A DNA stretch of 64,000 nucleotides from NCBI GenBank assembly GCA_021521415.1, contig JAIQDT010010113.1:1-64000 (forward strand), given 5' to 3'. The first letter of the stretch is position 1. Each line of letters opens with the position of its first letter. Positions 1 to 11,738 of the stretch are shown here, one piece after another. The notes beneath the pieces were generated by a model, which worked only from the letters and a program-made list of their open reading frames with translations, made no database searches and was not told where the DNA came from. The position numbers were made by a program, and so were the translations under genes. Source of the stretch: Bidens hawaiensis (lineage: Eukaryota > Streptophyta > Magnoliopsida > Asterales > Asteraceae).

Positions 1-1178
1 CTGCCAGATACCTAGCTTCCTCTTTTTGTTCTGCCGGGCGATCCGAACATTGTTTTCTCTAGTCCTCTGCGTGTAGAGGTGTGTACTCTGGGGAAGATCC
101 CTTCCCAGCTGCTTCTCCGTCTCGGCAAAGCGCTTGGCCGCCGTCATGATGGCATCCCATGTTGATGGCATGCCATCCTTACCCGTCAGTGTGCGGATAA
201 GCTCTGGGTATTCGGCGCCCTGGATGAAAGCGGCGCGAACAAGATCTTCACTTATGTTGCCGAGACTTAGCTTTTTGGAGTTGAAGCGAGTGATGAAGTC
301 TAGTAAAGATTCATCCTCCTCTCTAACGCAGTTGAGGATCGTCCACTGTTCTTCATATATTTCCTCTGCTGGCTGAAGTGCTGGCTGAACTTGTTCTGAA
401 AGTCCGCCCAATCATAAATGTGGTGGACCGGTAAACGGTCGAACCATGCCCTGGCCGCTCCAACCAGAGTCATCTGGAACATATAACACCACGTGGGTTC
501 CGTCCAGTTACTGACGGTTGCCCCCGCAATGAATCTGTTCAAGTGGTCGTCTGGGTCGGATAGACCATCGTAAGTGCCAATGTTGGACATTTGTTTGGCA
601 CTTCTCGGGGCGATTGCTTCCGCAATGTCCCTTGCGAACTTCGACTTTCCTGCATTTGTAGCAGTTGGTCTAAAGGTTTTGGAGAAGTCACGCGGGTTTC
701 TCTCCGCATTCGTTGGTTTAAAGGCTTCCCCAAAATTCCTTTTTGGTTGGAAGTCCGTTTCCTTACGCTTCCCTTTCGCCTTATGGCGAGGGTTTGCGTC
801 GGTATCAGATTCTTCCCTCTCATCGTCTGAGTACTCGCACTCACTGTTCATATTGAGGTGTTGGCGAGTACTGCCGAATTCGTCAGCCTGTTGAACTGAA
901 CGCAAGCGTTCATCCAATTCAGCTTGGAACTCTTTCTGACGTGCCTCGGCCCACGCCTTAACTTGATCTAGTGTTTGGCGAGGGACCCTCGTTCGTTTTT
1001 CCAACTGGGCATCAGTGAACCCCAGTGGAATATTTACTGCACTTGCCCCGGCTTGGGTAACCGGGGTAGTGTTCGTAAGATTTGTATAACCGCCGGTGTT
1101 CCCCCCAGTTGCTGGGGTTGTGGTTACCGGGGTTTCTTGGTCGATTACTGGCCTTTGGACCGGAGTAACGTTAACCAT
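1..1178 (-). pseudogene. Gag of a Ty3/Gypsy-like retrotransposon, cut by window edge
   Basis: Structural capsid protein of an LTR retrotransposon; it runs off the left edge, so the C-terminus and any pol are not visible. The start codon is ATG at 1,178, about 60 nt inside a primer-binding-site-like sequence. The first half is proline/threonine-rich then charged; the segment from about 620 to 300 reads NIGTYDGLSDPDDHLNRF and YMFQMTLVGAARAWFDRLP, the classical retrotrans_gag capsid pattern. The frame ends at a stop at 300, but good Gag sequence (EEDESLLDFITRFN) continues in another minus-strand frame from about 360 to position 1, so there is a one-base frameshift near 345-365. Hence a decayed copy. 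The lineage within Gypsy cannot be assigned without RT. Confidence 0.85.
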
Positions 1179-1440
1179 TTCTTCAGAAATTTTGAAAAAA
1201 CTAAGGATTAGTTCTAGCTTTTATGCACGGATGGCGCCAATGAAGAAACACTAAGTGACCCGGGGCAGATTACGGATAATCTGGGGGTTAAGTAATGTTT
1301 CCCACGAGGATGAGGTCCAGCAGAGAAGGTTTGTTCTTCAGGGGACCTGCAAAACAGACACCGTAAGCTCGTCACTGAGAAGGGGGGGGGGGGGTTCCTC
1401 CAAAACAGACACCGTAAGTCCAAATGTTTTGGGTATTCAT
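1179..1440 (-). mobile_element. Leader, primer-binding site and probable 5' LTR end of the left-edge Gypsy element
   Basis: On the minus strand a TGGCGCC-type primer-binding site lies at about 1,235-1,219, directly after a stretch ending TTCTTCA, which would be the CA end of the 5' LTR. The DNA to the right (from about 1,237) holds two copies of CAGACACCGTAAG (near 1,357 and 1,405), a run of fourteen G (about 1,380-1,393), and then passes into AT-rich DNA near 1,440. The outer LTR end is not certain because the partner LTR is outside the window and no TSD can be matched; the LTR may be short or truncated. Confidence 0.5.
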
Positions 1441-2407
1441 ACCCGTTCGAATTTCACTATCATCCCTATATGTTACTCGATCCTTCTAATCTGTTTATTT
1501 TATTAGTCATACTGATTTTTGAAAAACAACACATCTAATAATCGATGGACTAAAAGTTTCATCAATTGGTAGGTTTGATAAAATATAGTTCATTAGCTCT
1601 CGTGGTGAAATGAACATAGTTTATGTTGTGTATTTCTTGTGAATCACAAATCATAAATTCATAATTGAATATAACTTGTCAACTTGACTCATGGAGTTTT
1701 TTTTATTTGAGCTTTCTTATATTTTGTTTGTAGACCATGTTTCATTTTTTGCATTTGATAAAATATTGAACAAAACAAATGAATTTTCTTCATTACAATT
1801 TACAAAGTTTAAATCTAAAAAAAAAAAAACATTCTATTCTATTTTGTTTTGTTTTTTCTCTTATTCCTTCTACAGATAATACCAAAACAAAAGATGACTT
1901 AAAAATTATTAATCTATGATTTTTAGGATTTTATCCACCCAGTCACTTCGCTTTCCTTATTTTTTCCATGGTCCTTTGATATGAAATTTTTATTTTCTAA
2001 GTTTGATGTGAGATGGTTATCTATATGCATAAATTTATTATTTGAAACCTTTATCAATTCATTTAATACATAAGTTGAATCCTCACTTGTGGATCAATTA
2101 TAGAGGCTTAGATTTTTCAGTGAATATTTAAGTTCGATTATTATATGTCACTTTTTGTGGATTATGACAATAAAGGATTTTAGTTAAGTTTTACGAGGTT
2201 GTCTGTTAGAATCTCGAGTTCACCCGGGTTTTCGTCCCACCGTGTGTTACGCCGAAGAATCCTGCTATTGTGGAGTTGTGGTGGCACAACGGCGGTATGG
2301 TTAGCCAAACTCCGAAGCAAATGTGAGCTCGTGAAGACAACATAGTCTAGCTATAGTGGAGAAACGTGGCTATCCAAATTTAGGGAGTGCGATGACCTAA
2401 GGCTAAG
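1441..2407. other. AT-rich intergenic stretch, no gene seen
   Basis: No supported coding region. The sequence is AT-rich to about 2,200, then changes to a more balanced composition (2,215-2,400) with no recognisable domain. I cannot assign the latter segment; it may be an old transposon remnant. Confidence 0.5.
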
Positions 2408-4334
2408 AGTAATGGGGCTTGGTTGAGCCCCATGTGAGCCAAACAAAATCTGACACGTAGACGATGATAAGGCCATGGATCAAGCCCCTCAACCAAGCCC
2501 CAGAGGGTGGTGAGCAGTGGCTTGATCTAGTTTTTTATTTATTTAATTATTTTAAATAATACATTAAATAATAATATAAAGCATTACATTAATAATAATA
2601 AAAAACATTACGTTGATACTAGTCTAATACAAGATCATCGGGTCTTCTATCCCACAAATGCTCGACCAACTCATGCCGAACGTTGCCATGTAACTCACGG
2701 CTCTTGATGATATTTATGTTGGCGAGTCGTTGTTCATTGGTGATCGTCGATTCTTGTCTTGGAATATCACCTTGGTAGTTTTGACAAATAGCTTTACCCC
2801 CGTCTTCTAGTATCATGTTATGTAGGATTATACATGTGATGACGACTTCCGTTATCTTCTCCGTTGTCCAAAATCTTATTGGATTCGTCAACATTGCCCA
2901 TCTTTTCTTTAGGACTCCAAACACCCTTTCAATATATTTCCTTGCCGATTCTTGTTTCTTCGTGAAGTACTTTCGTTTGTCAGAAACTGGAGCCGCGTAA
3001 GCTTGAACAAGTATCCCCATTCGTTGTAAATACCATCAACGAGGTAGTACCCGTGCTTGAAATGTTCTCCATTTTCAAAAAAAAAAGCTTGAGGAGGTTC
3101 TACCCCGTGATAAGGTCATCGATTATCGGTGACTGATCAATAACATTGAGGTCATTATTAGACCCGGCAACCCCAAAGAACGCATGCCAAATCCAAAGAT
3201 CATGTGACGTCGCCGCCTCAAGTACGATAGTAGGGCCGGGGTGATCACCTCGATGGAATTGACCTCGCCAAGCAGTGGGAAACATAGCCCAACCAACATG
3301 CATACAATCAAGGCTACCGAGCATCCCGGGGAAATCATGCTTTTCACCGTGCACCTCGTATATGCGTTGGATATCATACATTGTTGGTCTACGTAAGTAT
3401 CTCCGCTTGTATAGCGATATGACCCCTAAATATAATTATTAAAGTTATATAAGTTATGTAAATATTAGAAAAATATATAAACAAACGTAAAAAAAATATA
3501 TACCTCTACAAAAGTGGTTAAGAGCATCGCGTCCGGTCTTTTTAGCCATTTGTAGATACTCGTCCAACATGTCCGATCCAACACCATACGCTAGTTGTCG
3601 AAGAGCGGCGGTAATTTTTTGAGTAGCCGTGAACCCGAGCTTACCTCTAGCGTCATCCCTTTGTTGAAAATACTCAAAGTGCTCCAGCAAGTCATTTGCT
3701 AGACGCATGAATAATCGTCTAGTCATTCGAAAACGGGTTCTAAAACTATCCTCACCATATGTGGGATTGGGACTAAAATAGTGACGTATCAAAGTCTTGT
3801 TAGCGGTCTTTCGATCACGAATACGCGGTTGGCAGAACAATGGGGCTCGGGGGCGATTTTGATCTCTCAAAAAGCTTATCGTCGTTTGAACCGCTTGACA
3901 AATGAGTTCGTCTTATTCGGTAGAATAGGAAGACGAAGACGATGACGACGATGCCATTTATAAATATATAAATAGAAGTTTTGATATAGAGAATGTATGG
4001 TTTGAGTTTTTATAGAAAGTGTGGATTTGTATTTATAGGTTAAAAAAATATATTTAAAAACTCCCCTCCAACGTATATTTACCCCGCGATCACAGCCACG
4101 CCGGCCGCCCTCACCCTCACCGGAGGGGTGTAGCGGTGTTCGCGAGCCACGTAGGCGGCCGCGCCCACCCCTCACCCCCCCACCCCCCACTACCCACGGC
4201 CTAATAATCAAAGAAATTCGTTGTTACTAAAAAAATAAAAAAAATCTTTAAGACATGGGTTGTTAAATGTGGAGATATGGTGGGACGTGACTCCCTGCCA
4301 CCTCATCTATTTTAACCCCCAAAGCATTACGCTA
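2408..4334 (-). mobile_element. PIF/Harbinger-like DNA transposon, degenerate
   Basis: The element is defined by its transposase. Candidate terminal inverted repeats are GAGTAATGGGGCTTGG at the left end and, read inward from the right end, GCGTAATGCTTTGGGGG near 4,334. They share GRGTAATG and a G-rich run but are only partly alike, and the flanking triplets (TAA left, TAC right) do not form a perfect 3 bp duplication. A small hairpin of GGGGCTTGG / CCAAGCCCC repeats lies just inside the left end (2,413-2,505), and a GC-rich block at 4,081-4,200 lies inside the right end. The ends should be treated as approximate. Confidence 0.6.
2619..3960 (-). pseudogene. HARBI1/ALP1-like transposase (DDE_Tnp_4), broken
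   Basis: Transposase-type nuclease related to HARBI1 and plant ALP1-like proteins. Exon 1 ends at 3,504 with donor AGAG|GTATAT; a 78 nt intron follows and exon 2 starts at 3,425 after ATTTAG, restoring the phase. Visible motifs: RMTRRLFMRLANDL (N-terminal region), [18 protein letters not shown] (first catalytic Asp region), [12 protein letters not shown], a GYYLVDGIYNEWG segment, and RKYIERVFGVLKKRWAML (catalytic Glu region). Two one-base frameshifts, near 3,108 and 3,018, break the frame, so it is not functional as it stands. Stop at 2,619. The small intron is a normal feature of this family in plants. The N-terminal start is uncertain (about 3,870-3,960). Confidence 0.85.
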
Positions 4335-4851
4335 CTTTGAAATAGGGCGTCATCTCCCTTTTCTCGCCATTTGAATGGCGTCTGCCTCATTCTAATATCA
4401 CACACTACAATTTTTGTTCCAACCATCACAATCAACATGGTTAACTCAAATACACCAGCTACATGACAGTGACGTGACGTTTTAACTAAACAAGGTATAA
4501 CACATAGTCTAAATGTAGTTTATTTGTCGTTCCTACACATGCAATCATAATCTTGAAGAATAAAACCATGTACTACATAATGTCATTAAAGAATTCCATA
4601 TTACAAGTAATGGCATGTATGATGGTATCTTTATACTATCACAATGAGATGATATGTAAGTTTGCTTAAACGTTGAAATATGTGGTTTTGAATAGTTGAA
4701 TGCTCGTTACATCACATTCACATGTGACAACCCCTTGTCATTTTGATAAGTGGGGTGCTAGGCAGTTGGGCATACCACTAACTTCGACAACTGATGTTGA
4801 TTAATAAATATTCATTTGTGAATGGTGACACCTAGTTCACTTAGTTTGTTC

Positions 4852-4900
<49 letters not shown>

Positions 4901-6342
4901 TTATATTTATGATTTTTTAAAAGGTGAAATGTCAATTGATGGCACTACCAATGCTTTCCTAATATTTCTCTTGAAGACTTGAAATCTACTTCTTATAATG
5001 ATAATAATGTCCTAACATTCCATGTTTGATAATGATTATGCAAAAGTTAATCAACAATATTTCACTAAGATAATTTCACCATGTGATAATTAGATTCAGG
5101 AAACCAAGCACACCTACCACTATATGTATGTTCTATAATTCTTGACAAATAAGAAAAGTAGTAGCAATTACATATATCACATGTAAGAAACATGAAATTT
5201 TCCCCTTTTTAACTTATGAAATAAAGAGTGAATTGCATTTTCTGTCATTTATATTTAAACCAATATTAAACTAAAGGAATTGCATGCGGTATTCTTGAGT
5301 TTATATTTTCATACTCGTTTTGTCTAATTACGCTAACCCGATTAGCTTTTTACGTTAAATTTATCCATGTGCCACTCACGTGAAGGGCGTAATAATCATT
5401 TAGCATTCCTTTTTAAAATAATTTATTTAAAAAAAATAAAAGTTAAATATATATATAATCACCTTATCATAACCTTCGCCATTTCACTCAGAACCGTAAT
5501 ACTTTAAAGCATCCAATAATGATTAAAGATAGAACTAAACAATAACCTCACGTATCTGAAGATGAAATCAAACTAAAGGAGAGGGTTCTTATTGGAGATC
5601 AATGTCCCTTCTCGCTTGTGTCCTACTCGAGCTTAAAAAATTCATGCTAAAGCCACCTTCACTTACCACTTACGTTAAACGTTAGGATATTGTGTGTTTA
5701 TGGGAGATAATCTTCTTTCTTTGTCTTCCAAATGTCAGTCGATGCTCTTTCGTTCCATTGTTAATTAAATCTGGGTATCAAGGGGTGGCTAATGTCGTCT
5801 CAGAAACATGTTGTCTCTGCACATCAAGTAACCAAGAGGTGTGGCTACTTTTAGAGCTCCATCATCCACCCACATATGCGACACTGGTCTGACAACAACG
5901 AAACAATAAACATTGAAAAATAGAGATTAGGTCAATATCATTATCTATATCTATATCTATACTTATATATTTTCTAATTAAAAGCTACAAATATTGTCAC
6001 TTGTCATTCATACATTAAACCTCATCATTTTTTATAAATTTATAATAATAACATTTACCATTTCTAAAATTTTAAGCTTTTAAAAATAGTTAATTTAAGA
6101 TTTACTTACTTATTTTACAATTTTTAATTTTTAATTTTTAATTATATTGGTTTTTTAAAAAACGTTTATAAAAAACGTTATTCAAGAAATATATAAATAT
6201 TTAATGATATTTAAATTTAAATTTTGAACTTTACTACTTTCGCATGTTTATCAGATTTTGCTATATATAAAAACAAACTTAATACTGGTTCGTATCTTTC
6301 ATATCATAATATTCAAATCGAACATATCCTTACTATGTAAAC
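4335..6342. other. AT-rich intergenic stretch with microsatellites
   Basis: No gene is supported. An (ATT)n microsatellite lies at about 4,853-4,901 and a short (CTATAT)n run at about 5,941-5,965. The remaining DNA is AT-rich with no recognisable transposon domain. Short open frames here, such as 5,692-5,892, have no recognisable motif and no supporting context. Confidence 0.6.
4853..4901. repeat. (ATT)n microsatellite
   Basis: Perfect ATT trinucleotide tract of about 16 units. Confidence 0.95.
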
Positions 6343-7650
6343 GGGTAAAGTTAAAATACAAAGAACAACAAAAATGAGAAGAGTGAGAAGGAATCCAGTC
6401 GATTGATCTTAGATTTGAATGGTTGAGATTAATTTAATAAATAAAAATTGATGGAAAGTGCATGAATGTAATAACTCACCTTTGTTGACAATCTCTCCAC
6501 ATGGAAACCAGATGTAAATTCCTCAATTATTTTAAAATGTCCATAACTTTTTCATATGACATTATTTTAAAAAAAAAAATTCACCATAATAATAAGCGTT
6601 TTTTATCTTTAATATGAGTATCATATTGTTATATAATAATAAAAAAAATAATGATTTTTTTTTAATTGTGTTTTTTTGTTATTTATTGTGTCTTTTAGTT
6701 GAGTTTTCATATGAATCGTATTATAGATTTTGATCATTATATTTTTTCAATTAGTACACATATTAAAGACAAAAATTAAAACAAATGTTACATCATTGTG
6801 TCGTTTGTTCGTCATTAACTTTTAGTCATTGTGTAATACGTTCATTGTCTTTTATTCGGATTGACATATGACAAATTCATTTAATTTAACAAAAATAGTA
6901 TTGTGTTCATTGTATATTACGTTCAAGTTATTGTGTAATATGTTGTTTTCATTGTGTTTTACGTTTCAAGTCATTGTGTTATATATATTCACAATTGTAT
7001 CTGACGTTTTAGGTTATTGTGTTATATGTATGCGCCATTGTGTCTTACGTTTTAGGTCATTGTGTTATACGTATTCACCATTGTGTTTTACGTTTTAAGT
7101 TATTGTGTAACATGTATTAATCATTGTGTTTTATGTATATTTTTACATATAATTATTACACAACGGTGTTATTAGTATTTAAAAAAACATAATAATGAGT
7201 TGAAAGACACAATGACGAAAAAAGACACAATGATAAGCGAAAAGACACAATGTTGTGCGTAAATACACAATTACGAAAAAAGACACAATGATAAGCGAAA
7301 AGACACAATGACGAAAAAGACACAATGTTAAGCGAAAAGACACAATGGTGTGTGAAAAGACACAATAACGTGATTTTTGTTTTAAATTTTATATAACAAA
7401 AATCATACTCATGTTAAAGATAAAAAACGTTTGTTATTATGATGAATTTTTTAAAAAAAAAAATCATACGAAAAAGTTATAAACGTTCTAAAATGATGGG
7501 GGTATTAACATGTGCCTTGCATGTAAAGAGAGAAAATGTATACAATTACCTCTATATCCTTTTTCTTTTGGTCCCCACTTGACACATGTCAATTATTTAT
7601 GAATTTTCACACTTCTTATTTTTGTTACTCTTTGTAGAATAACTTAACCC
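6343..7650. mobile_element. Long-TIR DNA element with internal TTGTGT minisatellite
   Basis: The two ends are inverted copies: GGGTAAAGTTAAAATACAAA on the left matches GGGTTAAGTTATTCTACAAA read inward from the right, and similarity continues patchily for roughly 300 bp (for instance AACAAAAATGAGAAGAGTG versus AACAAAAATAAGAAGTGTG, and the CATAACTTTTTC blocks near 6,541 and 7,475). TGTAAAC flanks both ends (6,336-6,342 and 7,651-7,657), a likely 7 bp target duplication. The centre is a minisatellite of CATTGTGT-TTACGTTTTAGGT units (about 6,790-7,140), then its reverse-strand counterpart AAAAGACACAATG (7,200-7,370), so the whole is a giant imperfect palindrome. No transposase; a non-autonomous MULE-like or fold-back element. 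Confidence 0.7.
6790..7370. repeat. Inverted minisatellite of ATTGTGT / ACACAAT units
   Basis: About 20-25 bp irregular units containing CATTGTGT are repeated head to tail up to about 7,140; from about 7,200 the complementary unit GACACAATG is repeated about nine times. The halves can pair with each other. Open frames through this block are products of the repeat, not genes. Confidence 0.8.
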
Positions 7651-7911
7651 TGTAAACAATATATATATTGTCATATACATATTCTTTTAACTTTTATCGC
7701 TAACATTCTGCATAATCAGATTTTTTTAATTCTAACTAAATCAATGATAATAGGTGTATGATTAACAATTAAAGTTCCCTTATGAAGGATTCAAATAATA
7801 AATTATACCACTACGAACTAAAACATTCTCTATTTATAACTTTTTTAAGAAAGTTGATTGATAACTTGGGTTCTGGTTTTAACTTGGGTTAAAAACTGAA
7901 AACCTTTCAAA

Positions 7912-7971
<60 letters not shown>

Positions 7972-8078
7972 TTATATTAATTTTACACGGTGTACCAACA
8001 ATGTTTATGTTTATTATTTATTTTATATCGATTATCATTAGAGGCTGTATTTTTATGAATTACTCTTGTGGTAAATAG
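7651..8078. other. Intergenic stretch with (TA)n(TG)n microsatellite
   Basis: AT-rich, no gene seen. A (TA)n tract of about 23 units at 7,914-7,959 passes directly into (TG)n up to about 7,970. Confidence 0.8.
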
Positions 8079-8260
8079 TAGGGATGAGATCGGTACCATA
8101 CCGTTACCGAAATATTCGGTTTGGTACCGGCATTTAAGGTAAATTTCGGGAGATACCAGTACCGTGTCGATACCGAAACTTAAAACTTTGGTACCGAATC
8201 GATACTAACGGTACCAAATCGATATCAATTCGGTATCGATACCAGATTTGCTCATCCCTA
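8079..8260. mobile_element. hAT-like MITE made of GGTACCGA-type repeats
   Basis: Terminal inverted repeats TAGGGATGAG (left) and CTCATCCCTA (right) are exact. The flanking 8-mers GTAAATAG (8,071-8,078) and ATAAATAG (8,261-8,268) differ at one base, as expected of an old hAT-type 8 bp duplication. The 182 bp interior is a low-complexity mix of CGGTACCGA, ACCGATACC and related words. No coding capacity. Confidence 0.75.
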
Positions 8261-11200
8261 ATAAATAGATTAGTTTATATTCATGGTTATGTCGTGTGAA
8301 TAGATTTGAGGATTTCAATACTAGTTATCACCATCAAAACATTTTATTTGACAAAATCCAAGAATTCTAATTGTATGTTTGATATCTTCCAATAAACTAG
8401 AAAACTTAAGAAACAATAAACAATTAAATCCCCATGAGATCCGTGTTATGGATTTATATATACACAACTCCCTTGGTTTTGTGGTTGCGTGAGTTATAAA
8501 AAATTGGTTTGATGACCAAACAAACATGATTACAGTTTACTTTTCTTTTAACAATATAAATACTTTAAATAAGAGTATAAGTATTTGGTCGGCCAATCAC
8601 CCATGTGTACTCATATTGTAGTTGCGTATTTGGCAACTAATTAAGACATTTTTTTAAATAAAAAAATTAAAAGCAAATAAAAAAATGCTTTTAAATTTAG
8701 TTTATTTTAACACAGTTTAGTGCGTGCATTTTATCTTCAAGATAACGTCTACGACGTAGACCATGCGTAGTCAAAACTATGCACACCCGGACATTTTGCG
8801 TCATGTGGCGCCTATTCAGGTTTTAAACATTTTGAAAAAAGTGGGTGCAGTGGGAAAATGCCCCAAAAACGCCTCTTCACCCCCCCCCCCCTTCACAAAA
8901 CCCTCAAAATTTGAGCTAGCCTCACGTTATGTACAAAACGCTAAGCTCCAAAAAAAAGTCATTTCTATAAGGTAACATTTTACATAAAAAAAGTTACATA
9001 ATAGATTCTTAATATTGGATATTTTTAATAAGATAAAATGTTTACATGTAAATTAATAAAAAAAAATATAATATTTTATGTCTAGCAAGTCTTTTTAATT
9101 TTTTAACTCATTCTTAAAAACTAATCAACCACTGCATCCGGAGTTGACCATATCTATTGAAAAGTTGTAACATTCTTCTAGTAAAGAACCATGACTTCCG
9201 GTGCTAATGTAATCTATCGATAGTTTGTTGAAACTTTAAATATATATTTTCTAGAAACTAGTTCCAAAATATTTTGAATAACTGTTGTTCATTCTTTATC
9301 AAATTTATGTAAATGTATGAAAACAAGATGTAAATAAGATAAAGATAAAAACAAAAGAATGAGATGTGATTTTTTATTTTTATTTTGTTTTCATTTATTT
9401 TAAATGAGAGAGAAAATTAAAAGTGTGATTTTAATCAAATTATAGAGTAGAATATAATAGAGGGAATCTGAATGCTCTAAAACTTTTTCGCATTTGAACA
9501 TATCCTCATGGGTTTTTGATGGTAAACTTACAATAACAAGGTCCTCCTAGTGATGAAGCAACTAGGGTTTGAAAAACATTTGATTTAGTGTGTGAAATAA
9601 TCTAAAGATTATTTGAGGGGTTGTTGTGAATGGTTATGGACGTCCTAGTGGCCCTCTTATGTGGATCTATACATACATGATAAGTCAACGTCGAGTTGTC
9701 AAAAATGGTGTTGTTGAGTTATCATCTAGACGGGGCGCCACAAATTATAGGCGAATTAGACGGCTCATTTACTCCTTATATCTTTGCCCATAAGCAAATC
9801 CTTATAGGCATTGGCGGCTCTAAGGGGGAGGTATGTATGCGCTCGGCCGGGGACTTTTTTTTTCAGTGGCACAAAACTTTTTTAAAAATTCCCAATGTTA
9901 TATATATAGAATACTCAAATGCTTATAGTTCTATTTTTATAATGAGCAAACACTTTTTAAACCCACTCTTTTTTAAATTACTCAAAGACTTATATACTTG
10001 AAAAGGCTCATTATTGTAATTAGTCAATAAAAGTTAAATTAATAAATAAATGAAATGAATAGGCATGATAACAGATTAACAACAACGTCGAATTTGAAAA
10101 TCAAACACTGTAGCATATGCGGAAAGGGTTTTTTCCAAATTGTGGGCATTGAAATCTTATTTACGATTCACAATGCCCCAAGAAAGACTTAGCGGTTGGC
10201 AACGATAGCTATCGAGAATGGAATATGAGAGAGCATACACTACGAAGAGTTAATTCAACAAATTGCTATCAAGAATGTTAGGAGAGCTAGACAAATCCTC
10301 GGTTAGATACTAGCATATTCAGTATGTCATAAACTCATTCTAATACCATTATTTTGCTAATCGTTATGTTTATTGGCATTATTTAGTACGTTGAGGATTA
10401 AGAGACATATTTTTTTGGGTTCAGCCGAGGCACGTGAATTCTCAAGGTCGGCCCTACTGATAGGTTCTGAAAGAACATGACGTCTCACATTCTTTTAGAT
10501 TAGTTTTTATTTATTTAATAAATTTGAAAGTATGATGCTTTATAAATTTCTGAAAGCATCGTTGTGACGTGCTACTTTTAAAATGTGTTTTCTTGTAAAT
10601 ATCGATCAAAACCAAGTTATATGTACAAGTTATTGAAGATCAAGCTTACAAGTCGACCAAGTAGTCTTCACACAATGCATAAAGTTAAACCAAAGTACAC
10701 AGAACAATTTTTAAAGCAAATTGGCAAATTCTAGGTTTAATAGAGGAAATTCAATTTTCCTACAAGATTAATGGTTCAATATTGAACCATCCTCTATACA
10801 TATAACTATTGAGCATTTTATAAACATGTGAATATACTTATTGGTTTTTATCTTTTCCACCATTGCAACAAGTAGCTTGTTGCATTATTTGGTCATAATC
10901 TCATTTGTGCTTGAAGATCAAGATATGTGATACAAAATTAAAAGATAAGTTTATAAGCAACGCGTTTATAAATGTAAATACGATAATATTTATAGAAAAG
11001 GCGAGTAGTTTGTTAATGAACGTGATTGAAGTTTATCTTTCTTCTATATATGGGTATTTAAAAGTAAAGCGTTGTGTCAGCAATGTCGTTGCTGTCCATC
11101 ATTCAATGTGATTACTCTGGCGGTGAGAAGACTCTTCACGCATGCACCGTCAGGCGATTGTCATAGCTACGTTAAGGTCTTCTAGACACATGTAGATCTT

Positions 11201-11738
11201 ATCCCTTCCTTGTCGTTTATAAAAAAATTGATACATTATACACCCTCTAACTCTACTTCTAAGACTACTTTTTGTTCATAACATGACCGAAACCCTCACT
11301 ATTCAAGAAGACATACCCTTTCAAACACACCTAGTATAATAATGTCTTGTTTCTCATTTGATTAAATAATGTTGTGTTTGAATACATGATCATAAAATAC
11401 ATAATTTATACAATATGTCAACAACTTAACTAAATATCACCCAAAGTTTGGTAGATAAAAACTATTTGTTTAATAAGTTTACAAAAGTAGATAGAAACCA
11501 AGAAAATTCTAAAACATCTATTCACATCAGTCACATTTAAAAAATTATTAAAAAAAATATTTCTATATATAATGATAAAAACTGTATATAATAAAACTAA
11601 AAAGTAAAAGTCATACATATATACAGAATCCTTTGGCTTAGGAATAGCACCGTTCTCACTAGTAAAGCTGAACCGCGTACCCCCACCCGAGTACATATTA
11701 TTTACAACACACCTCAACCTCCATTTTTGTTCACAAAT
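8261..11738. other. AT-rich intergenic stretch upstream of the DUF1645 gene
   Basis: No gene is supported in these 3.5 kb. A possible hAT remnant lies at about 9,810-10,460: it starts CATTGGCGGCTCTAAGGGGG and ends GGTCGGCCCTACTG, ends typical of hAT derivatives, but the flanks share only ATAGG, so the call is weak. A run of cytosines lies near 8,881-8,890. The last 200 bp before the gene contain TATA-like words (for example TATATAATA near 11,585), but none can be fixed as the promoter. Confidence 0.5.

Noticed and set aside
6868..7365. Cys/Phe-rich short open frames
   Set aside because: Products of the TTGTGT/ACACAA minisatellite.
9808..10460. Possible hAT remnant (CATTGGCGGCTC ... GGTCGGCCCTACTG)
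   Set aside because: The ends look right but the inverted repeats are weak and flanks share only five bases; left as a note in the intergenic entry.
11727..11738. Upstream start (TTG) for the DUF1645 protein
   Set aside because: Not a normal plant start codon; the first in-frame ATG is at 11,739.
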